Source of the DNA: CAYLZW01 sp964388085
GTDB lineage: Bacteria > Myxococcota > UBA727 > CAYLZW01
Assembly (NCBI GenBank): GCA_964388085.1
Contig: CAYLZW010000066.1
Span: 1 to 23,275 of the forward strand
Direction: 5' to 3'
Length of the DNA stretch: 23,275 nucleotides
The notes beneath the pieces are model-generated. The model worked only from the letters and a program-made list of their open reading frames with translations, was not told the origin of the DNA and did no database searches. The translations under genes and the position numbers were made by a program. Position 1 is the first letter of the stretch. The number at the start of each line of letters is the position of its first letter. Of the stretch, positions 1 through 8,417 are shown piece by piece.

Positions 1-1
1 C

Positions 2-1144
2 CGCGACGAGGACCTGCGCGGCGATCGGCAGCCGGAGTTCACCCAGATCGATATCGAGATGTCCTTCTGCACCGAGCAGGACGTCCAGACGCACACCGAG
101 GGGCTCATCGCGAGCATCTACAAGCGCGCCCTCGGCATCGAGCTCGAGACGCCCTTCCCGCGCATGAGCTACGACGAGGCCATGCGGCGCTTCGGCTCGG
201 ACAAGCCCGACGTGCGCTTCGGGCTCGAGCACACCGAGCTCACCGACCTCATCAAGCAGCACGGCGGCGGCGGCGTGCCGCTGTTCCAATCGACCGTGGA
301 GTCGGGCGGCATCATCAAGGCGATGGTGGTCCCGGCGGAGCATGGCCTCTCCCGCACCGAGACCGACAAGCTCGAGGGGCTCGTGAAGGGTATGGGCGGC
401 AGGGGGCTCGGCCGCGCCAAGGTCGCCGGCTCGACGTGGACGCAGTCGCCGTTCGTGAAGGACATCTCACCCGCGCTGCTGAGCGCCATCAACGGGGCCA
501 CCTTTGCGAAGGAGGGCGACCTTCTGCTGTTCCAGCTCGGCAAGGCAAAGGTGGTGCACACGGTCCTGAGCGGCCTGCGCCTGCACCTCGCCGAGCGCTT
601 CGAGCTCACGAAGAACCTCTCGGGCAAGGACGCCTGGCGCCTCTTGTGGGTCACCGACTTCCCGCTCTTCGAGTACTCGGAAGAGGACAAAAAGCACGTC
701 GCCGCGCACCACCCGTTCACGTCGCCGCAAGAGGGCCACGAGGACCTGCTCATCTCCGATCCGGGAGCGTGCCGCGCGCGCGCCTACGACCTCGTCATCA
801 ACGGCGTCGAGGCCGCCGGCGGCTCCATCCGTATCTACGACAGCGCGGTGCAGGCGAAGGTGTTCGACGCGCTCGGCATCAGCGAGGAGGAGAAGCAGCA
901 GAAGTTCGGCTTCCTCCTCGACGCGCTCAAGTACGGCGCCCCGCCGCACGGCGGCATCGCGGTCGGCTTCGATCGCCTCTGCATGCTGCTCTGCGGCGCC
1001 GACTCCCTGCGCGAGGTCATCGCCTACCCGAAGACCCAGCGCGGCACCGACCTGCTCACGGGCGCGCCCGTGCCCGTCGACGACAAGCAGCTCCGCGAGC
1101 TGTGGGTGACGACGACCGTGCCGCCTGACGACAAGGCGTCCTGA
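2..1144 (+). CDS. aspS: Aspartate--tRNA ligase, C-terminal part (5' end outside window)
   Basis: This is the cytoplasmic class II aminoacyl-tRNA synthetase that charges tRNA-Asp. The frame is already open at base 2 and begins inside class II motif 2 (RDEDLRGDRQPEFTQID), so the anticodon-binding OB fold and motif 1 lie upstream of the window. The visible ~380 codons continue with the bacterial-type GAD insertion domain (roughly bases 230-620, including TQSPF) and end with motif 3 (GGIAVGFDR near base 950-975), whose arginine binds ATP, and the usual bacterial tail (YPKTQRGTDLLTGAP, then DKQLRELWV). Length and order match the C-terminal two thirds of a bacterial AspRS of about 590 residues. The TGA stop is at 1142-1144, one base from the stop of the convergent giant gene, with no hairpin between them. 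Whether the enzyme also charges tRNA-Asn cannot be judged here. The identification is secure. Confidence 0.97.
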   Translation, partial: RDEDLRGDRQPEFTQIDIEMSFCTEQDVQTHTEGLIASIYKRALGIELETPFPRMSYDEAMRRFGSDKPDVRFGLEHTELTDLIKQHGGGGVPLFQSTVESGGIIKAMVVPAEHGLSRTETDKLEGLVKGMGGRGLGRAKVAGSTWTQSPFVKDISPALLSAINGATFAKEGDLLLFQLGKAKVVHTVLSGLRLHLAERFELTKNLSGKDAWRLLWVTDFPLFEYSEEDKKHVAAHHPFTSPQEGHEDLLISDPGACRARAYDLVINGVEAAGGSIRIYDSAVQAKVFDALGISEEEKQQKFGFLLDALKYGAPPHGGIAVGFDRLCMLLCGADSLREVIAYPKTQRGTDLLTGAPVPVDDKQLRELWVTTTVPPDDKAS

Positions 1145-1145
1145 G

Positions 1146-4100
1146 TTACCGCCGTCGTCGACGCAAGAGCAGTAGCGCAAAGCCCAGGGCCCAGAAGGGC
1201 AGGCCGCTCGCCGTGCTCCCGTTCGTCTGTCCGCACGCGCCGCAGCCGCCGCCGGACACGGAGTAGTCGTCGGGCCAGCCGTTGCCGTCCGAGTCGTCGT
1301 CGCAGACGTCGCCGATGCCGTCGCCGTCCAGGTCCGCCTGGTCCGTGTTGGCGAGCTGCGGGCAGTTGTCCTCGTGGTCGCTGACGCCGTCTCGATCGCG
1401 GTCCACCGGGGCCTCCTCGACGACGCAGACGCTCGGCTCTCCCGTGCACTCGAAGTCGTCCTCGATGGCGCAGGAGCTGTCGCAGCCGTCGCCGGAGGTG
1501 ATGTTCTCGTCGTCACAGGACTCGTTCGCGTCGATGGCGCCGTTGCCGCAGGAGAGCACGCAGGCGCTCGGCTCCCCGCTGCACACATAGCCAGGCTCGA
1601 CGGCGCAGGCGTCGTCGCAGCCGTCCGCGCCTGCGTCGTTGCCGTCGTCGCAGGCCTCCCCGATGTCGAGCTCGCCGTTGCCGCACAGCTCCTCGATGAT
1701 GCACACGCTCGGCTCGCCGCTGCACACGAAGGGCGGCTCGACGATGCAAGCGCCGTCGCAGCCGTCCCCGTCGTCGGTGCCGCCGTCATCGCAGGCCTCG
1801 TTCGCCTCCACGAGGCCGTTGCCGCACACGTCCACCGGCACACACACGGTCGGCTCGCCGTCGTCGCACTCGAAGCCGTCCTCGAGCGCACACAGCAGGT
1901 CGCAGCCGTCGTCGCTCTCGCGGTTGCCGTCGTCACAGGCCTCGCCGCTGTCGAGCGTGCCGTCGCCGCAGAAGGGCAGGGCCGCGCACACCGTCGGCGC
2001 GGAGTCGTCACAGACGAAGCCGTCCTCCACGAGGCAGGCGCCGGAGCAGCCGTCGCCCGCCGCTACGTTCTCGTCGTCGCACTCCTCGCTGGAGGTCGGC
2101 AGCCCGTCGCCGCAGACGCTGACGCACACGCTCGGGTCGCCCGCGCACATCCAGCCGTCTTCGACCTGACAGGTCGCCGAGCAGCCGTCCGCGGCGTCGA
2201 GGTCCCCATCGTCACACAGCTCGCCGATGTCGAGGGCGCCGTTCCCGCAGGTCGCCGCGCACACGCTCGGGGAGCCGACGCAGACGTAGCCGTCCTCGAC
2301 CGCGCAGGTGTCCGAGCAGCCGTCGCCCGCCGCGCTGTTGCCGTCGTCACAAGCCTCGCCGGCCGCGAGCGCGCCGTCGCCGCAGGTGCCCTCGTCGTCC
2401 GTGCAGGTGCTCGGCTCGCCGCTGCAGCTATAGCCGTCCTCTAGCTGGCACTGCGCGGAGCAGCCGTCCGCGTCGGTCCCGTTGCCGTCGTCACACTGCT
2501 CGCCGACGTCCACCAGACCGTCGCCGCAGGAGACGACGCAGAGCGTCGGCTGCGCGAGATCGCAGATCCAGCCGGGCTCCACCTGGCAGGACGCGGAGCA
2601 GCCGTCGCCGTCCGCTCCGGCGCCGTCATCGCAGCCCTCGCCGTCGTCGAGCGTGCCGTCACCGCAGGTCTCGGCGCAGGCGCTCGGCGCCCCCGTGCAC
2701 ACCCAGCCGTCCTCGATGGCGCAGTGGGCGTCGCAGCCATCCGCGTCGTCGATGTCGCCGTCGTCGCAGGCCTCGCCCGTGTTCACGACGCCGTTGCCGC
2801 AGGTCTCGGCGCAGGCGCTCGGGGCGCCGCTGCAGACCCAGCCGTCCTCGAGCGCGCAGCTCGCGGAGCAGCCGTCCCCGTCCGTGACGCCGCTGTCGTC
2901 GCACTCCTCGCCGTCGTCGAGCGCGCCGTTTCCGCAGGCGAGCTCGCAGGTGCTCGGCGCGGTGCCGGCGCAGACGTAGCCGTCCTCTACGGCGCAGTTG
3001 GCGTCGCAGCCGTCCCCGTCGCTCGCGTTCGCGTCGTCGCAGCTCTCGTTCGCGTCCACGTCGCCGTCGCCGCAGGTCATGGCGCACACGCTCGGCTCCC
3101 CGGCGCACACCCAGCCGTCCTCGACGGCGCAGGCCGCGGAGCAGCCGTCGCCCGAGACCGGATCCCCGTCGTCACAGCCCTCGGGGGCGCGCAACAGGCC
3201 GTCGCCGCAGAAGGGCACGCACACGCTCGGCTCACCGCCGCACACGACGCCACCCTCGGTCTCGCAGATGCTCGAGCAGCCGTCGCCGTCCGTCACGTTG
3301 CCGTCGTCGCACTGCTCGCCGGCGCCAACGCTGCCGTCCCCGCAGGTCAGCACGCACACGCTCGGCTCGCCGTCGCACACGCCGCCCGGCTCGATGGCGC
3401 AGGCGGCCGAGCAGCCGTCCCCGTCCACCGCGGCGCCGTCGTCGCACTGCTCGCCCGCCACCACGACCCCGTCGCCGCAGTCACCGATGCAGAGGGACGG
3501 TGCGCTCGCGTCACAGCTGAAGCCGGGCTCGATGCTGCAGGTCGCTGAACAGCCGTCGCCATCGTCGAGATCACCGTCGTCACAGGCCTCATTGGCGTCG
3601 AGCGCGCCGTCACCGCAGGTCAAGGCGCACACGCTCGGGCTGGCCGCGTCACACACGAAGCCCGGCTCCACGTCGCAGACGTCCGAGCAGCCGTCGCCGT
3701 TGTCGAGGTCACCGTCGTCGCCGGCGACGCCCGCGTCGAGCGCCCCGTCGCCGCAGGTGAGGGCACAGACGCTCGGCTCCGCGTCGTCGCACACATAGCC
3801 CGGCTCGGTCGTGCACGTGCTCGAGCAGCCGTCCGCGCCGCCCGTGTTCCCGTCGTCACACTGCTCGCCCGCGTCGCGCGTGCCGTCGCCGCACGACGCT
3901 ACGCACAAGGTCGGCGCGCCGCCGTCGCACTCGAAGCCCGGCTCCAGCGCGCAGCTCCCGGAGCAGCCGTCACCGGGCTCGACGTTGCCGTCGTCGCAGG
4001 CCTCGCCCGCGTCGAGCGCCGCGTCGCCGCAGGTCTCGGCGCACACGCTCGGCGCCCCGACGCAGATCCAGCCCGCCTCGAGCGCACAGCCGCCGTCGCA

Positions 4101-7100
4101 GCCGTCACCGTTATCGAGGTCGCCGTCGTCGCACTGCTCGCCCGCGTTCAGCACGCCGTTGCCGCAGACCAGCTCGCACTCGCTGGGCTCGCCGCCGCAT
4201 TGGAAGCCGGGCTCGAGCGCGCAGTTGGCCGAGCAGCCGTCGCCGTCGTCGAGGTCGCCGTCGTCACAGTCTTCGCCCGCGTCGAGCGCGCCGTCGCCGC
4301 AGGTCATGGCGCACACGCTCGGCGCCCCGGCGCACACCCAGCCGTCCTCGAGAGCACAGGCGCTCGAGCAGCCGTCCGCGTCCTCGAGGTCGCCGTCGTC
4401 ACACTCCTCGTCCGCCAGGATCAGCTGATCGCCGCAGACGGTCGTGCACGCGCTCGGCTCGCCGCTGCAGAGCCAGCCGGTCTCCTCGGCGCACGTGGCG
4501 GCGCAGCCGTCGCCGCCGCTGGCGTTGCCGTCGTCGCAGGTCTCCTCGCCGGGGACGATGACGCCGTCGCCGCAGTCCGCGGCACAGACGCTCGGGTTGC
4601 CGCTGCAGTGCCAGCCTCCCTCGACCTCACACGCGGTGTCGCAGCCGTCGGCCGGGACGAAGTTGCCGTCGTCGCAGGCCTCGTCCGCGACGATCAGGTC
4701 GTCACCGCACTCGGGCACGCAGATGGTGGGCGCGCCGGGAGCGCAGCGGAAGCCCGGCTCCTCCTGGCAGCTCGCGGAGCAGCCGTCGCCGCTCTCGACG
4801 TCGGCGTCGTCGCACTGCTCGCCCACGTCGAGGGCGCCGTTCCCGCAGGTCATGGCGCAGACGCTCGGCTCCCCGCCGCAGGCGTACCCGGGCTCGAGCG
4901 TGCAGGTGGCCGAGCAGCCGTCGCCGTCCGCGGTGCCGTTGTCGTCGCACTCCTCGTCGCCGACCAAAGCGCCGTCGCCGCAGGTCTCGACGCACACCGT
5001 CGGGTCGCTCGTCGTGTCACAGCTGAAGCCGGGCTCGAGCGCGCAGTTGTCGGAGCAACCGTCGCCGTTCAGGAGCGCGCCGTCGTCGCAGGTCTCCCCC
5101 ACGTCGGTGACGCCGTTACCGCAGGACATCACGCACTGGCTGGGCGCGCCGGCGTCACAGACCCAACCGGGCTCCTCGTCGCAGCTCGCGGAGCAGCCGT
5201 CGCCGTCCGCGCTGCCGTTGTCGTCGCACTCCTCGCCCACGTCGATCACGCCGTCACCGCAGGTCATGGCGCACACGCTCGGCTCGGCGTCGTCGCAGAC
5301 AAAGCCGGGCTCCTCCGTGCAGACGTTCGAGCAGCCGTCACCGTCGTCGAGGTCGCCGTCGTCGCACTGCTCGCCCGGATCGAGGCCGCCGTTGCCGCAC
5401 TGCTCCTCGCAGGCGGAGGGCAGGGTGGCGTTGTCGCAGTTCCAGCCGTCCTCGACGGCGCAGCTCGCCGAGCAGCCGTCACCGTTATCGAGGTCGCCGT
5501 CGTCGCAGGCCTCGCCGAAGTCGATGTCACCGTCGCCGCAGGTCATGGCGCAGCTGCTCGGCTCGCCGCTGCAGACCCAGCCGGGCTCGATGTTGCAGTC
5601 GGCCGCGCAGCCGTCGAGCGGGGTGTTGTTCCCGTCGTCGCAGGGCTCGGGCATGTTCAGCACGCCGTTGCCGCAGATGCGCAGACAGTCGCTCGGCTCC
5701 CCACCGCAGATGTAGCCCGGCTCGACGGCGCAGAGGGCGTCGCAGCCGTCACCGGCCTCGGCGTTGCCGTCATCGCACGGCTCGCTGGCGTCGACCAACC
5801 CGTCGCCGCACTGCTCGACACCGCGGCAGTCCGCGCGGCAGCCGTCCTCGTCGAGGTTGTTGCCGTCGTCACACATCTCGCCGACGGCCTCGTTCGTGTT
5901 GCCGTCGCCGCACGCTGGCGCCGAGCAGTCGTCGTCGCAGGTCTCGGACTCGCCGAGCGTGTCGCAGGTCTCGCCCGCGGTCGTGTTCGTGTAGCCGTCG
6001 CCGCACAGGACGGGGGTGCAGCTCGGATCGCAGGTGGCGCTCTCGCCGCCGTCGTCACACTCCTCACCGGCGCTGACGTTGGACACGCCGTCGCCGCAGG
6101 CGGGCGCCGAGCAGTCGACGTCGCAGGTGGCGCTCTCGCCGCCGTCGTCGCAAGTCTCGCCGGCGGACACGTTCGTGATGCCGTCGCCGCAGGCCGCGAG
6201 CGAGCAGTCGGCGTTGCAGGTAGCGCTCTCGCCGCCTTCGTCGCACTCCTCGCCGGCGCTGACGTTGGTCAGGCCGTCGCCGCAGGCGGGCGCCGAGCAG
6301 TCGTCGTCGCAGCCGGCGCTCTCGCCGCTGTCGTCGCAGGTCTCGCCGGCGGACACGTTCGTGACGCCGTCGCCGCAGGCCGCGAGCGAGCAGTCGGCGT
6401 TGCAGGTGGCGCTCTCGCCGCTGTCATCACAGTCCTCGCCCGCGCTGGCGTTGACGACGCCGTCGCCGCACACGGCAGCCGAACAGTCGGCGTTGCAGGT
6501 GGCGCTCTCGCCGACGTCATCGCAGTCCTCGCCGGCCGTCAGGTTGGTGACGCCGTCGCCGCAGGCCGCGAGCGAGCAGTCGGCGTCGCAGGTGGCGCTC
6601 TCGCCGACGTCATCACAGCTCTCGCCGGCGCTCGCGTTGGTGACGCCGTCGCCGCAGACGGGTGCGGAGCAGTCGTCGTCACAGCTGGCGCTCTCGCCGC
6701 TGTCGTCACAGGTCTCGCCGGCGGCGCTGTTTACGACGCCGTCGCCGCAGGCCGCGAGCGAGCAGTCGGCGTTGCAGGTGGCGCTCTCGCCGCTGTCGTC
6801 GCAGTCCTCGCCGGCGCTCGCGTTGGTGACGCCGTCGCCGCAGACGGGTGCGGAGCAGTCGTCGTCACAGCTGGCGCTCTCGCCGCTGTCGTCACAGGTC
6901 TCGCCGGCGGCGCTGTTTACGACGCCGTCGCCGCAGGCCGCGAGCGAGCAGTCGGCGTTGCAGGTGGCGCTCTCGCCGCTGTCGTCGCAGTCCTCGCCGG
7001 CGCTCGCGTTGGTGACGCCGTCGCCGCAGACGGGTGCGGAGCAGTCGGCGTCGCAGGTGGCGCTCTCGCCGGCGTCGTCGCAGCTCTCGGCGACGCCGTT

Positions 7101-8207
7101 CTCGTCGTAAGAGGTGACGCCGTTGCCGCACGAGGGGGCGCTGCAGTCGCCATCACAGACGTCGAGCGCGCCGTCGGCGTTGGCGGTGTTTCCATCGTCG
7201 CAGGCCTCCCCCGTCAGCGCGTTCACGTGCGCGTCGCCGCAGGTCGGGACGCTGCAGTCCGCGTCGCAGGTCAGCGTGTCGACGGCGCCTTCGTCGCAGT
7301 CCTCGCCCGCGGTGACGATGAAGTTGCCGCAGCCGGTGAGCGTACAGTTCGTGTCGCAGCCGTTGCCGTCGGTGCCGTCGCCGTCGTCGCACTGCTCCGT
7401 GCCGGCCGTCACGCCGTTGCCGCAGGCGCTCACCGTGCAGTTGTTGTCGCAGCCGTCGTCGTTGATGGCGTTGCCGTCGTCGCACTCCTCGAGGAGCAGC
7501 GGGTCCACCGCGCCGTTGCCGCAGGTCGCCGGGACGCCGTCATTGCAGTTGACGAAGGTCGGCCCGCCGCTGCAGGAGTCGTTGCCGTTGCCGCCGTCCA
7601 CGGTGTCGTTGCCGCCGCCGCCCTCGAGGAAGTCGCTGCCCGTGCCGCCGTAGATGAAGTCATCGCCCGGGCCGCCGTTCAGATAGTCGGTGCCGTTCTG
7701 GCCGTGGAGGGTGTCGTTGCCGGCGCCGCCGTAGAGGCGATCATCGCCGCCGTTGCCGCCGGTGATCTCGTCGTTGCCGTCACCGCCGTAGATGACGTCG
7801 CTGCCGTTCGCGCCGTCGATGATGTCGTCGCCGGCGCCGCCGAAGATGAGGTCGTCGTTCCCGCTGCCGGTGATGGTGTCGTTGCCACCGTGTCCGAGGA
7901 TGCACTCCGCGCCGGCCGCGCTCCGGTCGATGACGTCGTCGCCCTCGGTGCCCTCGAAGATGCTCGCGTCGGTGAAGCCCGCGTCGAGGCAGTCCTGCCG
8001 CGTGCCGTTCAAGGCCGAGCGCACGACACCGACGCTGGCGAGGCCGATCTCCGTCGGGGGCGCGGCGCTCTCTGCCGCGCCGAGCAGCCCGTCGAGGGAC
8101 GGAGCGTCGCAGGCCGTCAGGAGCGAGAGCGCGACGGCACCGAGCGCGGCGATGCGCCGGGCGAAGAAGCGACCACAGACAGGCTCATATCCAGACCGAA
8201 GTGGCAT
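1146..8207 (-). CDS. Giant Cys-rich repeat surface lipoprotein with RTX-like repeats and MYXO-CTERM tail
   Basis: Predicted 2353-residue exported protein, function unknown. In order: a lipoprotein signal peptide with lipobox LTAC (Cys33); RTX-like glycine/aspartate nonapeptides at about residues 86-215, a calcium-binding fold; 50 tandem Myxococcus cysteine-rich (DUF4215-like) units from residue 229 to about 2262, pattern CGDG..GE.CDDG..GDGC...C; a thrombospondin type 3-like Asp-rich calcium motif at 2269-2315; and a MYXO-CTERM tail (GGGCGACG, hydrophobic stretch PFWALGFALLLL, then RRRRR). The first 18 units are short (about 31 residues, four core cysteines), the following 32 long (about 45, six cysteines). 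The start is supported by AGGAG at 8215-8219, seven bases before ATG. By family knowledge MYXO-CTERM tails are processed by myxosortase for surface sorting; I infer a rigid disulfide- and calcium-stabilised extracellular stalk or adhesin. The gene stands alone, divergent from glpA. Unit 34 lacks one conserved cysteine. Confidence 0.92.
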   Translation of the reverse strand: MPLRSGYEPVCGRFFARRIAALGAVALSLLTACDAPSLDGLLGAAESAAPPTEIGLASVGVVRSALNGTRQDCLDAGFTDASIFEGTEGDDVIDRSAAGAECILGHGGNDTITGSGNDDLIFGGAGDDIIDGANGSDVIYGGDGNDEITGGNGGDDRLYGGAGNDTLHGQNGTDYLNGGPGDDFIYGGTGSDFLEGGGGNDTVDGGNGNDSCSGGPTFVNCNDGVPATCGNGAVDPLLLEECDDGNAINDDGCDNNCTVSACGNGVTAGTEQCDDGDGTDGNGCDTNCTLTGCGNFIVTAGEDCDEGAVDTLTCDADCSVPTCGDAHVNALTGEACDDGNTANADGALDVCDGDCSAPSCGNGVTSYDENGVAESCDDAGESATCDADCSAPVCGDGVTNASAGEDCDDSGESATCNADCSLAACGDGVVNSAAGETCDDSGESASCDDDCSAPVCGDGVTNASAGEDCDDSGESATCNADCSLAACGDGVVNSAAGETCDDSGESASCDDDCSAPVCGDGVTNASAGESCDDVGESATCDADCSLAACGDGVTNLTAGEDCDDVGESATCNADCSAAVCGDGVVNASAGEDCDDSGESATCNADCSLAACGDGVTNVSAGETCDDSGESAGCDDDCSAPACGDGLTNVSAGEECDEGGESATCNADCSLAACGDGITNVSAGETCDDGGESATCDVDCSAPACGDGVSNVSAGEECDDGGESATCDPSCTPVLCGDGYTNTTAGETCDTLGESETCDDDCSAPACGDGNTNEAVGEMCDDGNNLDEDGCRADCRGVEQCGDGLVDASEPCDDGNAEAGDGCDALCAVEPGYICGGEPSDCLRICGNGVLNMPEPCDDGNNTPLDGCAADCNIEPGWVCSGEPSSCAMTCGDGDIDFGEACDDGDLDNGDGCSASCAVEDGWNCDNATLPSACEEQCGNGGLDPGEQCDDGDLDDGDGCSNVCTEEPGFVCDDAEPSVCAMTCGDGVIDVGEECDDNGSADGDGCSASCDEEPGWVCDAGAPSQCVMSCGNGVTDVGETCDDGALLNGDGCSDNCALEPGFSCDTTSDPTVCVETCGDGALVGDEECDDNGTADGDGCSATCTLEPGYACGGEPSVCAMTCGNGALDVGEQCDDADVESGDGCSASCQEEPGFRCAPGAPTICVPECGDDLIVADEACDDGNFVPADGCDTACEVEGGWHCSGNPSVCAADCGDGVIVPGEETCDDGNASGGDGCAATCAEETGWLCSGEPSACTTVCGDQLILADEECDDGDLEDADGCSSACALEDGWVCAGAPSVCAMTCGDGALDAGEDCDDGDLDDGDGCSANCALEPGFQCGGEPSECELVCGNGVLNAGEQCDDGDLDNGDGCDGGCALEAGWICVGAPSVCAETCGDAALDAGEACDDGNVEPGDGCSGSCALEPGFECDGGAPTLCVASCGDGTRDAGEQCDDGNTGGADGCSSTCTTEPGYVCDDAEPSVCALTCGDGALDAGVAGDDGDLDNGDGCSDVCDVEPGFVCDAASPSVCALTCGDGALDANEACDDGDLDDGDGCSATCSIEPGFSCDASAPSLCIGDCGDGVVVAGEQCDDGAAVDGDGCSAACAIEPGGVCDGEPSVCVLTCGDGSVGAGEQCDDGNVTDGDGCSSICETEGGVVCGGEPSVCVPFCGDGLLRAPEGCDDGDPVSGDGCSAACAVEDGWVCAGEPSVCAMTCGDGDVDANESCDDANASDGDGCDANCAVEDGYVCAGTAPSTCELACGNGALDDGEECDDSGVTDGDGCSASCALEDGWVCSGAPSACAETCGNGVVNTGEACDDGDIDDADGCDAHCAIEDGWVCTGAPSACAETCGDGTLDDGEGCDDGAGADGDGCSASCQVEPGWICDLAQPTLCVVSCGDGLVDVGEQCDDGNGTDADGCSAQCQLEDGYSCSGEPSTCTDDEGTCGDGALAAGEACDDGNSAAGDGCSDTCAVEDGYVCVGSPSVCAATCGNGALDIGELCDDGDLDAADGCSATCQVEDGWMCAGDPSVCVSVCGDGLPTSSEECDDENVAAGDGCSGACLVEDGFVCDDSAPTVCAALPFCGDGTLDSGEACDDGNRESDDGCDLLCALEDGFECDDGEPTVCVPVDVCGNGLVEANEACDDGGTDDGDGCDGACIVEPPFVCSGEPSVCIIEELCGNGELDIGEACDDGNDAGADGCDDACAVEPGYVCSGEPSACVLSCGNGAIDANESCDDENITSGDGCDSSCAIEDDFECTGEPSVCVVEEAPVDRDRDGVSDHEDNCPQLANTDQADLDGDGIGDVCDDDSDGNGWPDDYSVSGGGCGACGQTNGSTASGLPFWALGFALLLLRRRRR
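1425..7523 (-). repeat. Array of 50 Myxococcus cysteine-rich (DUF4215-like) coding repeats
   Basis: Hand count of units beginning CG(D/N) gives 50. Units 1-18 (about 5811-7523) have a short form ending in patterns such as GESATCNADCS. Units 19-50 (about 1425-5810) have a longer form with an added segment of the type EPG.VC.GEPSVC. The change is abrupt at base ~5810, residue ~800. The repeats explain the very long open frames seen on the opposite strand. Confidence 0.93.
6621..7047 (-). repeat. Exact 186-bp tandem duplication inside the Cys-repeat array
   Basis: The block 6661-6846 is repeated base for base at 6847-7032. The identity extends about 40 bases to the left of the first copy and about 15 bases to the right of the second. 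The period of 186 bp is 62 codons, that is two short cysteine-rich units, so the reading frame is kept. Exact identity, silent positions included, points to a recent duplication or gene conversion. Confidence 0.9.
7560..7952 (-). repeat. RTX-like Gly/Asp nonapeptide coding repeats
   Basis: Residues about 86-215 of the giant protein repeat the pattern GG.G.D.(I/L)..., for example GGAGDDIIDG, GGDGNDEITG, GGAGNDTLHG and GGPGDDFIYG. This is the haemolysin-type calcium-binding repeat, which forms a parallel beta-roll when calcium binds. It lies directly after the lipoprotein signal and before the first cysteine-rich unit. Confidence 0.88.
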
Positions 8208-8214
8208 TCGTACG

Positions 8215-8219
8215 CTCCT
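8215..8219 (-). promoter_or_regulatory. Ribosome binding site of the giant Cys-rich gene
   Basis: AGGAG on the minus strand lies seven bases before the ATG at 8207-8205. It fixes the start and keeps the signal peptide with its LTAC lipobox. Confidence 0.75.
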
Positions 8220-8230
8220 ACGCCGCCGGA

Positions 8231-8250
8231 CCGTGCGTGATCCCGCACGG
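8231..8250. promoter_or_regulatory. Perfect dyad CCGTGCG-N6-CGCACGG in the divergent spacer
   Basis: Seven-base perfect inverted repeat with a six-base spacer (TGATCC), 24-43 bases upstream of the giant gene's start and about 170 bases upstream of glpA. It could be an operator or a leader hairpin of the minus-strand gene. I see no convincing -35/-10 pair beside it. The rest of the 8208-8417 spacer is GC-rich and holds a palindrome CGGGGGCCCCCG at 8265-8276. Confidence 0.4.
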
Positions 8251-8417
8251 CGAGATCGCGAGGCCGGGGGCCCCCGTCCCCCCGGAGTACCGCGAGCAGC
8301 CCGAGCGCTGCCACTTCCCGGGCGCCTAGGTCGAGACGGCGCAGGCGCGCCCGTGACCAGGCTCGCGTTCCATCGCTAGAGGTGGCAAACGGGGCATACG
8401 TGGGCGCACAGGTAGGT

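Noticed and set aside
467..2011. A 514-codon minus-strand frame across the aspS/giant gene junction
   Set aside because: Part lies antisense to aspS and part is an out-of-frame reading of the repeats. Its composition is Arg/Thr/Ser/Ala-rich with no family match.
1425..7523. Regular repeats that might suggest a CRISPR or satellite array
   Set aside because: The repeats are in-frame protein units of about 31 or 45 codons that diverge at silent sites, with no constant repeat and unique spacer structure.
4200..8240. A 1346-codon open frame on the plus strand opposite the giant gene
   Set aside because: It mirrors the cysteine-rich repeats on the minus strand. Its translation is a monotonous Ala/Val/Arg mixture with no domain, and GC-rich repeats seldom produce stop codons in the antisense frame.
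8265..8276. Palindrome CGGGGGCCCCCG
   Set aside because: It has no loop, is not followed by T residues, and is of a kind expected by chance in GC-rich spacers.
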